Assembly: GCA_015478945.1 (NCBI GenBank)
Contig: JABUQX010022703.1
Coordinates: 22,501-40,000, forward strand
Reading direction: 5' to 3'
DNA from: Trachelipus rathkii
Taxonomy: Eukaryota; Arthropoda; Malacostraca; Isopoda; Trachelipodidae
DNA length: 17,500 nucleotides
Shown here one piece after another: positions 8,921 to 17,500 of the stretch (position 1 is the stretch's first letter; every line of letters starts with the position of its first letter). A model generated the notes under the pieces. That model ran no database searches. It was not told the origin of the DNA and saw only the letters and a list, made by a program, of their open reading frames with translations. The translations under genes and the position numbers were made by a program.

Positions 8921-9018
8921 TTAATATATATATATATATATATAGTATATTATATATATATATAATATTTATAATATATATCTGTATATTAATATATATA
9001 TATATAATATATATAATT

Positions 9019-9050
<32 letters not shown>

Positions 9051-9082
9051 ATATACTTATATATATATATATATATATAATA
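8921..9082. repeat. (TA)n array, irregular
   Basis: TA-rich low-complexity sequence with ATTTATAA and TCTGTA interruptions, separating the 8033-8850 relic from the minus-strand LINE. Confidence 0.95.
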
Positions 9083-9083
9083 C

Positions 9084-9319
9084 ATACATTTCTGCCCTGG
9101 CCACCTTATTGGAGGGGGCCACACCGCCTGCAAAGAAAGGCCGCGCCACTGCTTCTTGTGCCGGTTCCAACAAGGTTCGAGAAAGGCAGAAGTTACAGGA
9201 AGGTGGTACGGGGGATCGCGAAGGCGGACACTCTCCAGAAGGAAGTGCTTCCATTGTGTCCTGGGATAATAAACATCTATGCAGATGGGGGGAAATAACG
9301 TTTGTCAAAGTTTGAATCT
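9084..9319. other. GC-richer block, probable LINE 3' part or separate relic
   Basis: Both strands are open here: the plus frame TYISALATLLEGATPPAKKG onward to a stop at 9313-9315, and a minus frame ending upstream of the TA array. Because the LINE relic to the right reads towards this block on the minus strand, I favour it being the tail of that element, but neither translation has a domain I recognise. Treat as unassigned. Confidence 0.35.
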
Positions 9320-10615
9320 GAAATTTATATAGAAAAAAGAATTCTTGGGTAGTGAACTGAATCTGCTCCGGGCGAGGGTTAATTTGGTCCCTCCTGACAG
9401 CTGATTCTTCCTGTACGGGAAGATGTTTGGGGGATCGGGGGTGTTTAGTAGATGTGTATTTGGGGCGGTTTTGTAGATATGTGTTAGTTAATTTTGTATG
9501 GATGTGAGTGAGCCAAGACCTGTTTGGGGGTGGAGGAGGAATGTTGTTGTAGATGTCATTATACAGTTTAGCTGGTGAGGAGGGGGGAGATTTTAGTCTA
9601 TGTCGGGGGGGGGGGGGGGTTGGGGAGTATTTGGTGGCATGGATGGGCTGGATTGAGTGCTTTCTGGAAAAATTGTGTCCCTACCATCTTCAAGGTGGGT
9701 AGGGATGGGAAGGATGTGTGTCTCGTCATGTAAATGCTGGAAGGGGGTTGTTTTAGTACATCCAGTGATTATTCTAAGGGCAGTGTTTTGTGTAACTTGT
9801 AATTTTTTTAAGTTGGATTGTGATAGTGTTGGGAATCCATGCTGGGGAGGGCAATAGGTTTATATTAGTAGTTCTTGAGGATTGTTTGTAGATTGTGTAA
9901 GGGTGTGTTTTCTGTTGCTGAAAGTTGTTGGGGAGAGAGTTTGGAGGGTGTTTAATTTCCGTTTGGTTGAGGAGTAATTTTGGGTCGATGTGGGGGGAGA
10001 TAGTCATAATGTGTGTTGATAGAGTGAGTCCTAAATAATTTTTTTGGTTTGTTTTAGGGAGGGGTTGTTGTTTCAAGTAGACTATTGGGTAGGAATGGTG
10101 GATTGGTAGTGGTCTGTGGTTAGAGTGTGATGGTGGATTTATAAGGGGGAGCTGTCCATTCTATTGGTGCGTAGATCAAAGTTTTCTAATAGATTGTAAG
10201 GTATTCCTTGGGTGTTGTCTGGAGGCCTGTATGTTACAAGTGGGATGTGGGAAATGAGACTGATGTCGCCTGGGTAAGTAATTAGTTTGGTGGATTGGTT
10301 GGTAAGGGTGGGCAGATCTGCTGTGAAAAGATTGAAAATGAATGGAGAGAGAATGGCGCCCTGGGGTACGCCGTTTTGTAGGTTTAATGGAGTGTGAGAG
10401 GGTGTTTTTTATGGAGGACTTTGGCGTATCTTTGGTAAGGAAGTTGGAGAGCCACTTTTTATCATTGTTTTGCTAGGGGGGATTGAGCGGATTTTTTTGT
10501 ACTAAGGATGTAATGTTGGGATAGTGTTCAAGGCTTTGTTTATGTCGATGGCTTCGTAAGTAAGTGGCGCATCTGGTGTTGATTTGGGGACTTGGTTGAA
10601 AGCCATTAATTATGT
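9320..10615 (-). pseudogene. LINE (non-LTR) reverse transcriptase relic, jockey/CR1-like
   Basis: Reverse transcriptase of a non-LTR retrotransposon, read on the minus strand. RT motif A is AIDINKALNTIP at 10552-10517, keeping its Asp. After a frame change, KWLSNFLTK follows, and motif B is NGVPQGAILSPFIFNLF at 10375-10325. Motif C, normally YADD, reads YPGD at 10276-10265, so the first catalytic Asp is replaced by Gly. KNYLGLTLSTHIMTISPHID (about 10040-9985) fits the post-catalytic LGV-L-D segment, and QNTALRIITGCTKTTP (about 9792-9745) is the characteristic RT C-terminal QN-ALR-I-TG-TP block. Frame changes, stops and a 15-G run at 9605-9619 break it. The endonuclease and RT N-terminus are missing; the copy starts at the TA array at 10624. 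Clade is a guess between jockey and CR1. Confidence 0.82.
9605..9619 (+). repeat. Poly(G) run of 15
   Basis: Fifteen uninterrupted G on the plus strand within the minus-strand LINE relic, where it falls in a Pro-rich part of the degraded frame. Confidence 0.9.
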
Positions 10616-10623
10616 TTATAGTT

Positions 10624-10652
10624 TGTACTTATATTATATATATATATATATA

Positions 10653-10693
<41 letters not shown>

Positions 10694-10772
10694 TATATTA
10701 TATATACTATATATATATATATATAATAATATTATATAATATATATATATAATATATATATTAATATATATA
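10624..10772. repeat. (TA)n array, irregular
   Basis: TA-rich array that abuts the truncated 5' side of the minus-strand LINE and the left edge of the first TACTTG repeat. Confidence 0.95.
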
Positions 10773-10975
10773 TATCGGCTTGGTTCAAGAATAACAAAGT
10801 ACTTGTACTTGGTACTTGGACTTAAGTACATTTTTTTGGAGTAGCTTGTACTTGTAACTTGTACTTGCAGTTTCTAAAACCAGTATACTTGTACTTGTAC
10901 TTGTACTTGAGCCTTTTTGTACTTGTACTTGTGCTTGGTACTTGCAAGTAGCTTTTGGCATTTTTAACGTTGTTC
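10773..10975 (+). repeat. TACTTG-hexamer repeat element, copy 1
   Basis: About a dozen TACTTG hexamers, often as direct runs (for example four in a row at about 10890-10914), are spread over 170 bases with unique words between. The block starts at a TA array with CGGCTTGGTTCAAG. A related block lies at 13130-13302. Clusters of short repeats inside element ends are typical of hAT-like and similar DNA transposons, where they bind transposase; that link is inference. Confidence 0.7.
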
Positions 10976-11077
10976 CATATTTTTTGTTATTTATATCGAT
11001 TTTCCTACGTATTGATATGTATTATTTTTATATATGTATTCTAAATAATTTTCCATTTATGAATGCAAAGTATGCAT

Positions 11078-11116
11078 TATATATATATTATATATATATA
11101 ATATATTTATATTATT

Positions 11117-11159
<43 letters not shown>

Positions 11160-11196
11160 ATATTATTATATATATATATATTATATATTACTATAT
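11078..11196. repeat. (TA)n array, irregular
   Basis: Low-complexity TA-rich segment between the first TACTTG repeat and the unique sequence that follows. Confidence 0.95.
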
Positions 11197-11240
11197 CATC
11201 ACCACCTTTTCCACCAGACTTAGGGGTAAGGTGCGTAAAC

Positions 11241-11630
11241 ATGCCCCGGAAACAGAAAAGTAGCAGAAGAGTATGACACAAGTCGAAAAGAAAGCCCAGC
11301 CCTTACCTCCATTTATACATATTTAGTGAGAACTCGCCAAGACAGTCAGAACTCCACCCTGGAGCTTCTGGGACCTTTTGCGACGGATCTCACTATGACA
11401 TCTTGCCATGTGGTCGTTCATTCCATTGCCCAGGTGAGCCACAAAAATATACACCCTCACAAACCCTGCCATTTACTCCTATTTATGCACTTTTCTTCTC
11501 GCTTACTCTGCCAATCTCACATTTCACTCCTCCAGACATCTCTTTTGCTGACTCAATACACTTCTTTCCTTCGGTTCCCAGCCAGTTGTTCCAACATTCT
11601 TGGTTTTTATTCACTCATTCCTTAATATAA
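11241..11630 (+). pseudogene. Possible broken ORF with basic N-terminus
   Basis: From the ATG at 11241 one frame runs for about 130 codons with a single TGA at 11274-11276. It begins MPRKQKSSRRV, a basic start, and continues after the stop with KSKRKPSPYLHLYIFSE, GTFCDGSHYDILPCGRSF and HCPGEP. The second half (from about 11480) is Phe/Pro/Ser-rich without domain signs. A GT-type splice-donor-like string (CCCAGGTGAG) lies at 11429-11438, so the first part could be an exon. No family is recognised and chance is possible. Confidence 0.2.
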
Positions 11631-11709
11631 TATGTTTATTGATTTGATGTTTGAATTGTCTGTTGTGTTGAAATAATATATGAGTCGAGGTTGATTGGTT
11701 TTATATTAT

Positions 11710-12780
11710 AGGTGAACGGGTGAGACAGGGATGTGGCCTTATGTCTCCTTGGCGATCCCCAATCTGTATACGGAATGAAGTTTATGAAAGAATTAGAGGT
11801 AGGCGGTGACAAGGGATAGTGTTAAAATGAATGGAAGAATCAGAAGAGGAGTGGAGGACTCCTACTATTATATGAGCGATGTTTGGTTTTGTGTGGCGAA
11901 TCTAGAGAGAGAGTTTGAAAGGACTGGTAGAGAGATTCTGGTAGGGTGGTGTAAAAGGACGGGGTTTTGATAAGTAAAAGTAGTAAGAGTAAGGTTACTG
12001 GTTGTGAGTGAGGAAAGTCCTCGGGTGTGAAGCTATGTTAGATTGGTGAGCAACTGGAAAAAGTGTCTAAATTTAAATATTTAGGATATATGTTGAATGA
12101 AAGGTGCCGATGATCGAAGTGTAGTACGGAAAATTGTGGAATGGCACTAGGTGGCTTGGTGCAGTTATCGTTTGGTGGATGTTAAGGGCTACGTCTTGAG
12201 TGCGAAATAGGTCTTACATGAGGTATGTTGTTATATTACCTGTGTTAATCTATAGTATAGGACTATGGTCTGGAATAAGAGGTATAGATTCTAAATTACA
12301 ATGTGTTCAGATGGACATTCTTTAGTGGCGTGCTAGGTGTGAAAAAATGATAAAATGAGGACTGAACTGTATTAGAGGTTGTTTGTGTGGAAGAATGGGG
12401 TAAATGAGCACGAATAATGAAAGTGGTTGAGATGGTGGTCCATAGTGGTAAAGGGTGGATGATAGTCGGTCGGTTAAACGGATGTATAGTGGTGACGTGC
12501 TGTCGGAATCGCACCGGATGGGAGACAGAGAAGGTGGTTAATGAGTCAAAAGGAAATAGCCTGGAGGAGAGAAGTGTGCGCCCACGCTCTCTGCCGCCCA
12601 TGCAAGCGTGAGAAGAAAGTTGCAATAAGGAGTAATGGCGGGGTTTTATGAGGAGGTATTGTTGTAGCCCACCTGGGCCAAGGAATGAACCCCATATTGA
12701 CGAGATGTCATAGTTGAGAGTCCATCGCGGTACGGTGAGCTGTCTAAGGTTGGAATTATCTGACTGCGACGATTTCCTCA
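11710..12780 (+). pseudogene. LINE reverse transcriptase relic (endonuclease-reverse transcriptase type), 5' truncated
   Basis: Plus-strand remains of a non-LTR retrotransposon RT. VRQGCGLMSPW at 11720-11752 is motif B (usual form VRQGC-MSPW). NEVYERI and KMNGRIRRGVEDSYYY follow in shifted frame, leading to motif C, where YADD has become YMSD at 11869-11880, so one catalytic Asp is lost. SKSSKSKVTG and then EQLEKVSKFKYLGYMLNE (12048-12101) match the conserved V-xFKYLG segment after the palm. Further on, fragments in several frames (GLRLE at about 12190, TMVWNKR at about 12265, RLNG-C at 12470) and GQGMNP (near 12680) agree with the family's C-terminal region ending around 12770. At least three frames are used and stops are common. 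RT motif A and the endonuclease are absent. It runs in the opposite direction to the LINE at 9320-10615 and belongs to a different family. Confidence 0.8.
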
Positions 12781-12916
12781 CTAATTGGTAATAAAGGGGG
12801 CGGTAAGTGCTGGGCTTTCTTTTCTTGCTTGCTTCATATTCTTTCTAATGATTTTTTCCTACTTCCTGTGCATGGTTTATCAATCCTTTACGTGGTTCCA
12901 GTTTTGGGAGAGAAGA

Positions 12917-12985
12917 TGGTGATGATGATGATGATGATGATGTTGTTGATGTTGATGTTGATGATAATGATGATGATGTTGGATG
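12917..12985 (+). repeat. (GAT)n/(GTT) microsatellite
   Basis: GATGAT triplets with GTT interruptions immediately before a TA array; the poly-Met frame over it is an artefact. Confidence 0.85.
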
Positions 12986-13070
12986 ATATATATATATATA
13001 ATATATATATATATATTATATATTATATTATATGATATATAATACTATTATATATATATATATATATATA

Positions 13071-13112
<42 letters not shown>

Positions 13113-13127
13113 TATATTTATATTGCA
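12986..13127. repeat. (TA)n array, irregular
   Basis: TA-rich low-complexity segment at the left edge of the second TACTTG repeat. Confidence 0.95.
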
Positions 13128-13129
13128 TA

Positions 13130-13302
13130 AGGATAAAATACGGTTACTTGGGTACTTATCTTGGGTATCTGAATACATGTACTTGGTACTTGTTCTGGAA
13201 CAAATTCTAGAGCTACTTTGTATCTTGTACTTGTACTTGGAACAATTTAAAGGTTTGTACTTGTACTTGTACTTTTACTATTGTACTTGAACCCAAGCTT
13301 GA
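13130..13302 (+). repeat. TACTTG-hexamer repeat element, copy 2
   Basis: About nine TACTTG hexamers in a block of 173 bases between two TA arrays. Shared words with copy 1, in the same orientation, are TACTTGGTACTTG, AG(C/T)A-CTTGTA-CTTGTACTTG and a run of three hexamers before CTTGAACCC. Its right edge, CTTGAACCCAAGCTTG, is also the reverse complement of the left edge of copy 1 (CGGCTTGGTTCAAG), so edge and interior give different orientation signals. Confidence 0.7.
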
Positions 13303-13740
13303 TATATATATATAGATAATTAATATTATAAATATATATATTAGTATATATATATATAAACTATATTATATTATATTGTTATAGTAATATATATATATTT
13401 TATATTATATATATATATATATATATTATTATATAATATATATATTATTATAATTATATATATATATAAGTATTGTTATTAATATAATATATAATAAATA
13501 TATAATATATATATATATATATATAATATTAGTATTATATATAATATATAATATATTATATATATATATATTAATATTATATATTATATATATATATATC
13601 GGTATATAATATATATATATATATATTTATATAATATATTATAATGATATATATATTTATATATATATAATATTATTTATATCTATTATATTATATATAT
13701 ATTATATATAATATATATATTATATATATATATTATATAG
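13303..13740. repeat. (TA)n array, long and irregular
   Basis: About 440 bases almost entirely of A and T in TA-rich order with many one-base interruptions. No gene. Confidence 0.95.
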
Positions 13741-13869
13741 TCAATAACGGAAATATTATGCGAAGATAAGAACTGCATACCTCTGTGATCAACACCTCAT
13801 TGCGATAGAGAACGATTATTATGGTTTTGTCTTTAATCCAAAAAAGATTAGCAATAGTGCTTTACGCCA

Positions 13870-14115
13870 AATATTTTCTCGATTCAGGCAACATACAGGT
13901 AATTCCCCTGTTCCTCCCCGTTCCCATAATATTTTTGAGTTATTAATTGCATGACGCATTTAAGCATGGGTACAAAGAAAAACTGCCTTCTCTGGGATCG
14001 AACCACCGCATGTTGCGACTGAGAAAGATATACTCGATGCTTTACCACTGAACCATCCTCTAACCCAAAAAAGTTAGATTTAAAAACAGCTTTAAGTGAA
14101 CGAGCTCCCGTCAAG
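13870..14115 (-). mobile_element. tRNA-derived SINE
   Basis: On the minus strand a tRNA-like head carries an A box TGGTTCAGTGGTAAAGC (14055-14039) and a B box GGTTCGATCCC (14004-13994), the two internal promoter elements read by RNA polymerase III. The distance between the boxes is about seven bases longer than in an ordinary tRNA and the T stem does not pair fully, so this is not a working tRNA. The tail from about 13985 down to 13870 is unrelated to tRNA. An open frame crossing the whole element on the minus strand (13884-14114) is not a gene. Confidence 0.7.
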
Positions 14116-15021
14116 GCGACATCACCAGGTTTTCACCCTGTCCTTTCCCTGTTCTCTATTAAGTGTATATAAGTTAAAAATATATTCAAGCATTTCAGAC
14201 CCTAACTATCGGAAATAAATAGTTTGGTACAATATATAAATCAAAACAAAAAACAATATATTTCTCATCGATTATCTCCATTGTCTCTTTTCGACTAGAT
14301 AATGATTTCTTTCTTTTAACATTTTAGATTTACTTATGTTCTAATCTAACCGGTTTCATGAACGAGTAATTTTGGTACAGAATATAAATATCACAATATT
14401 TAGTCAATACTCTTCTAACTGCAACTTGTGTGGTTACATTCTAGAGAAAAAAATAATAAATTACATCTGTCAATATTTATACGTAGCCATTTCGACTATG
14501 AAATCATCTTACCCAAGTGCAACACCTTTATTATTGTTAAATATTTATATTTTTTTCAGATTTCAAGTCTTCATAAATAAACAGAATGGTTCTCTACTTT
14601 TTCCGATAAAGCGAACCTATAAACAACTTTCGAAAACATTGAATTATTAATTTTTTTTTTATAAGATTTTCTATTTTCTATTAATTGATATAGAAAGTTA
14701 TAAAACTGAATTTTATAAATTTAGACGATATATTTTTTACTAAAACCGATTTTCGGTCTTAAAATATTTATTCTTTCGAGTCCGTTTATTTAATAGGTAT
14801 CTACGCTCAAAGTTTAAGTAAATCAAAAATATAATTATGTAGTGAGATATATAGATATAAAGAGATGCGAGTAAAGAGCATCTGGAGATAGTAGTAAAAT
14901 GGTAGCCTTATCTAACCTTAACAAAATTTGATATGCGAGTCAAGGGCTGATATGCTCTAATAATAATTTTTATGCAATGCTTTCTTCAATATATTCACAC
15001 AATCTACACTCAACTAAATGT
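14116..15021. other. Unassigned AT-rich stretch
   Basis: About 900 bases of AT-rich, mostly unique sequence. A 92-codon plus frame at 14372-14650 has no domain, and its composition is that of random AT-rich DNA. No RNA gene or repeat family recognised. Confidence 0.5.
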
Positions 15022-15083
15022 CATATATATATATAGTATATATATATATATATAATATATAATATACTATATTATAATATATA

Positions 15084-15115
<32 letters not shown>

Positions 15116-15156
15116 ATATACTATATATATATAATATAGTATATATATATAATGAA

Positions 15157-15190
<34 letters not shown>

Positions 15191-15329
15191 TATATATATA
15201 TTTCGTATATTTATATATAGTAATATTATATATTATATATATTATTATATATATATAGTATTATATAATTATATATATAGTTATATATATATATATATAT
15301 ATAGTATATAGTAATATTATATACTATAT
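15022..15329. repeat. (TA)n array, irregular
   Basis: About 310 bases of interrupted TA repeats bordering the left end of the foldback element. Confidence 0.95.
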
Positions 15330-16023
15330 TGGCAAACTAAAGAAGTTACCCGCAGGATATCTCGAAAATTATTTTGTTGCGAACAAGAAAACTGATAACG
15401 ATACAAGTTTTTCGTATGAAATTTGTATGGAAATGGAAAAAAAAATTTGTTTAGCTTTTTTTTTTATTTTATTTTTATATTCCTTTGTTGTTGGGTGGAA
15501 GAAAACTAATTACATATATGGAATCAGCGTAAAAAAATTTTTCTACCCTTTTAAGGGGGCTCGAGCCGACGGTGGGACAGAGGGGGGGGGAAACGCTTTC
15601 ATACCCCGTTAGGGGAGGGGCGGAGCGGAACCCCCGCGGACACTCAAAGTACCAAAGAGCGGGGTCCGGAGACGCCTCCCCCGGAGGGGGGAAATAGTCC
15701 TACCCGTCGTCCCCCAGGAGGCCGGAGAGACCCCGACTTTTTTCATCTTTGCGGTTTACCCGGGGTATTCTTTTAGTTAAAAAAAAAAACATCTTTTTTT
15801 AATACATATTTAATACGCTGATTCTAAATATGTTTTAGTTTTCTTGCACCTATCGTAGTTTTTGGAGAATATAAAAAAAATTAAAAAAAAATAAAATTTT
15901 TTTTCATTTTCCATATAATAATTTCCATACGCTGATTCCATATATGTTATAGTTTTCCTTAGTAGCTATCTTAGTTTTCGGAAAGCATTATCATGCGGGG
16001 GTAACTTTCTTTAGTTTCCACCA
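15330..16023. mobile_element. Palindromic foldback element with GC-rich core
   Basis: Left arm 15330-15560 and right arm about 15770-16023 are inverted copies. The ends match as TGGCAAACTAAAGAAGTTACC (15330 on) against TTAGTTTCCA and GGTAACTTTC near 16000-16020. Internal matches are ACATATATGGAATCAGCGTA (15512-15531), found inverted at 15928-15947 and again, diverged, at 15814-15833. Between the arms, 15560-15770 is strikingly GC-rich, with its own inverted repeat: 15660-15682 (CGGGGTCCGGAGACGCCTCC) pairs with 15709-15735. TA arrays border both ends. No transposase is encoded; it resembles a foldback-type or long-TIR non-autonomous DNA transposon. Confidence 0.7.
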
Positions 16024-16171
<148 letters not shown>

Positions 16172-17500
16172 TGTGGGACTAATGCAACGGAAACGATGCA
16201 GTAAAGAAATTATGGGAGTATATTTCAATGAAAATTTAAATAAAATTTTCTTCAATTGCTTATTCACATTTTATTTCTGTCAGCAAATAAATTTTGCTTT
16301 AAAGTTTCATTTTATTTTTATTTTTTTTCAATATATCTGAAATTTGGGAGGACATTCAAAGGTCAAAAACCCAAGAAAGTACACTGATCAGTACAAAAAT
16401 TAAAAAATACACCAGCAAAAAAAAGAAGAAAAAAAAAAGAAAGAAAAAAAAAAAGGGGTCATATATATAAACTTTCGCAATCATTTTTTAATTAGTATTC
16501 CTTCCAATGATCTAAACATTCTGATTATTAATTGGTTAATATTTTGTTTCCTCGCATTACTAAGCTTAATATGATAAAATATCCCTTGTCCCAATGTTTA
16601 ACGAGTTTTAATTCTGTTATTAATACTACCCATGATTTAAAATTAATAACATTATAAAACGGGTTTTTAATCCCAATCTACTCTCACTTGAACGATTGTT
16701 AGTTAAGTATAGGTTGCCTTAGGGTCAATTTGGAAGTTTTTGCCGAAACGAAGACTTTCATCATCTTAGAGATTGCTGTTTTCCAGGGTTAAAATAAGCT
16801 TTTTTTTCCTTGTATTTCTGGTTTAAATTTTTTATAATTGCTAACAAACATAGTATAAAAGGAAACGAATCATGTCGTTTATCTGCCTCCACCTCCATAT
16901 ACATATCGATTGCGTGGATTCAAACATATTTCATAAAAGTGAAATAAAAATGTGTAGATTCAAATTTAAACTATAGTAATAAAACAGCTTCACACCTTTA
17001 AAAATATTTATAAAAAAAAGTTTAAATCTATATAAACTAACGCAACTCAACATAACCTTACTTAACGTATCATATCATAACCTCACTTAACTCAATTTAT
17101 TTTTATATTTATAATTTATTTCACTTTGCATTGTTTAAAAAAAAACACGCATTGGCACCCTGCGCTTTGTACATTTTGTTCGATAACGTAGCTTGAAAAA
17201 AAAATTGACTTAAGCTTAGCTGGAAGCAGATAACCGACATAAGCCAAGGAAACTATGCTTTTGTTGCCATATATAAATTCTATATTAATTGCTGATATGC
17301 TGTTTTTAACTGACATACAGTACAACTTGCCAACTCTTGATATGCCTCTGTGCTCGCCTATGTAGAAATGAAGCATATTTTGAAAAACGTTCTCATATAT
17401 AAGTTCAATAAAGTATATATAATTAAAGTTTCATAATTGTTTAACTAAGATTTTGCAGGAATTGAAGAAATTCCACACGGCTAATTTTAATTTTAATTTA
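16172..17500. other. AT-rich stretch without recognised features
   Basis: About 1.3 kb of AT-rich DNA. It contains an A-rich purine run at 16416-16456 and a CATAACCT-x-ACTTAAC word repeated at about 17050 and 17077. A minus frame of 86 codons at 17116-17376 (starting MLHFYIGEHRGISRVGKLY) has no domain or supporting context and is probably chance. Confidence 0.5.

Noticed and set aside
12296..12781. 161-codon minus-strand open frame
   Set aside because: It lies antisense to the plus-strand LINE relic, whose motifs are recognisable; the minus translation shows no domain.
13985..14066. Functional tRNA gene on the minus strand
   Set aside because: A and B boxes are present, but their spacing is too long and the T and acceptor stems do not pair properly.
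13884..14114. 76-codon minus-strand open frame
   Set aside because: It coincides with the tRNA-derived SINE and covers its A and B boxes; coding function is unlikely.
14372..14650. 92-codon plus-strand open frame
   Set aside because: Composition is that of random AT-rich DNA and no motif is visible.
17050..17095. Telomere-like CCTTA words
   Set aside because: The words are irregular and do not form an arthropod-type (TTAGG)n array.
17116..17376. 86-codon minus-strand open frame
   Set aside because: No domain, no context and AT-driven composition; chance cannot be excluded.

Overview
The window looks like non-coding, repeat-dense DNA from an invertebrate animal genome. An arthropod, perhaps a decapod crustacean, is my best guess. 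The reasons are very long (TA)n, (ATT)n and (GA)n microsatellites together with decayed copies of transposon families common in such genomes: a SCAND3/ZBED-like hAT transposase, a Penelope-like element, two LINEs and a tRNA-derived SINE. The taxon is inferred from style, not from a diagnostic gene. I see no intact host protein-coding gene, no rRNA and no functional tRNA.

Layout. 1-1564: a hAT element on the minus strand, cut by the window start, with a broken transposase and a probable terminal inverted repeat at 1523-1564. 1565-2080: unexplained AT-rich DNA. 2080-2880: four diverged copies of a ~185-190 bp tandem repeat. 3104-3735: a (GA)n array and a (CT)n array facing each other around a unique spacer, followed by TA arrays that enclose a ~116 bp inverted-repeat element. 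4350-6374: a Penelope-like element with reverse transcriptase and a degenerate GIY-YIG region on the plus strand, preceded by a second, inverted copy of its own 3' end; the two arms give an inverted repeat of about 0.7 kb. 6417-7670: TA and ATT arrays. 8025-8920: a coding-like relic of unknown origin. 9070-10615: a minus-strand LINE reverse transcriptase relic. 10773-10975 and 13130-13302: two copies of a repeat rich in the hexamer TACTTG. 11710-12780: a plus-strand LINE relic lying between them. 13870-14115: a minus-strand tRNA-derived SINE. 15330-16023: a palindromic foldback element with a GC-rich core. 16172-17500: AT-rich DNA with no recognised feature.

No set of genes here works together. 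Every coding segment I can recognise is a transposable-element relic with frameshifts and, for the hAT and both LINEs, lost or altered catalytic residues. The strongest large-scale pattern is that (TA)n arrays sit at almost every module junction, so the region is a patchwork of mobile fragments embedded in, or separated by, TA microsatellites. The most interesting objects are the inverted-arm Penelope element with its hammerhead-like 3' motif, the GC-cored foldback element, the paired TACTTG repeats and the 185-190 bp tandem array.
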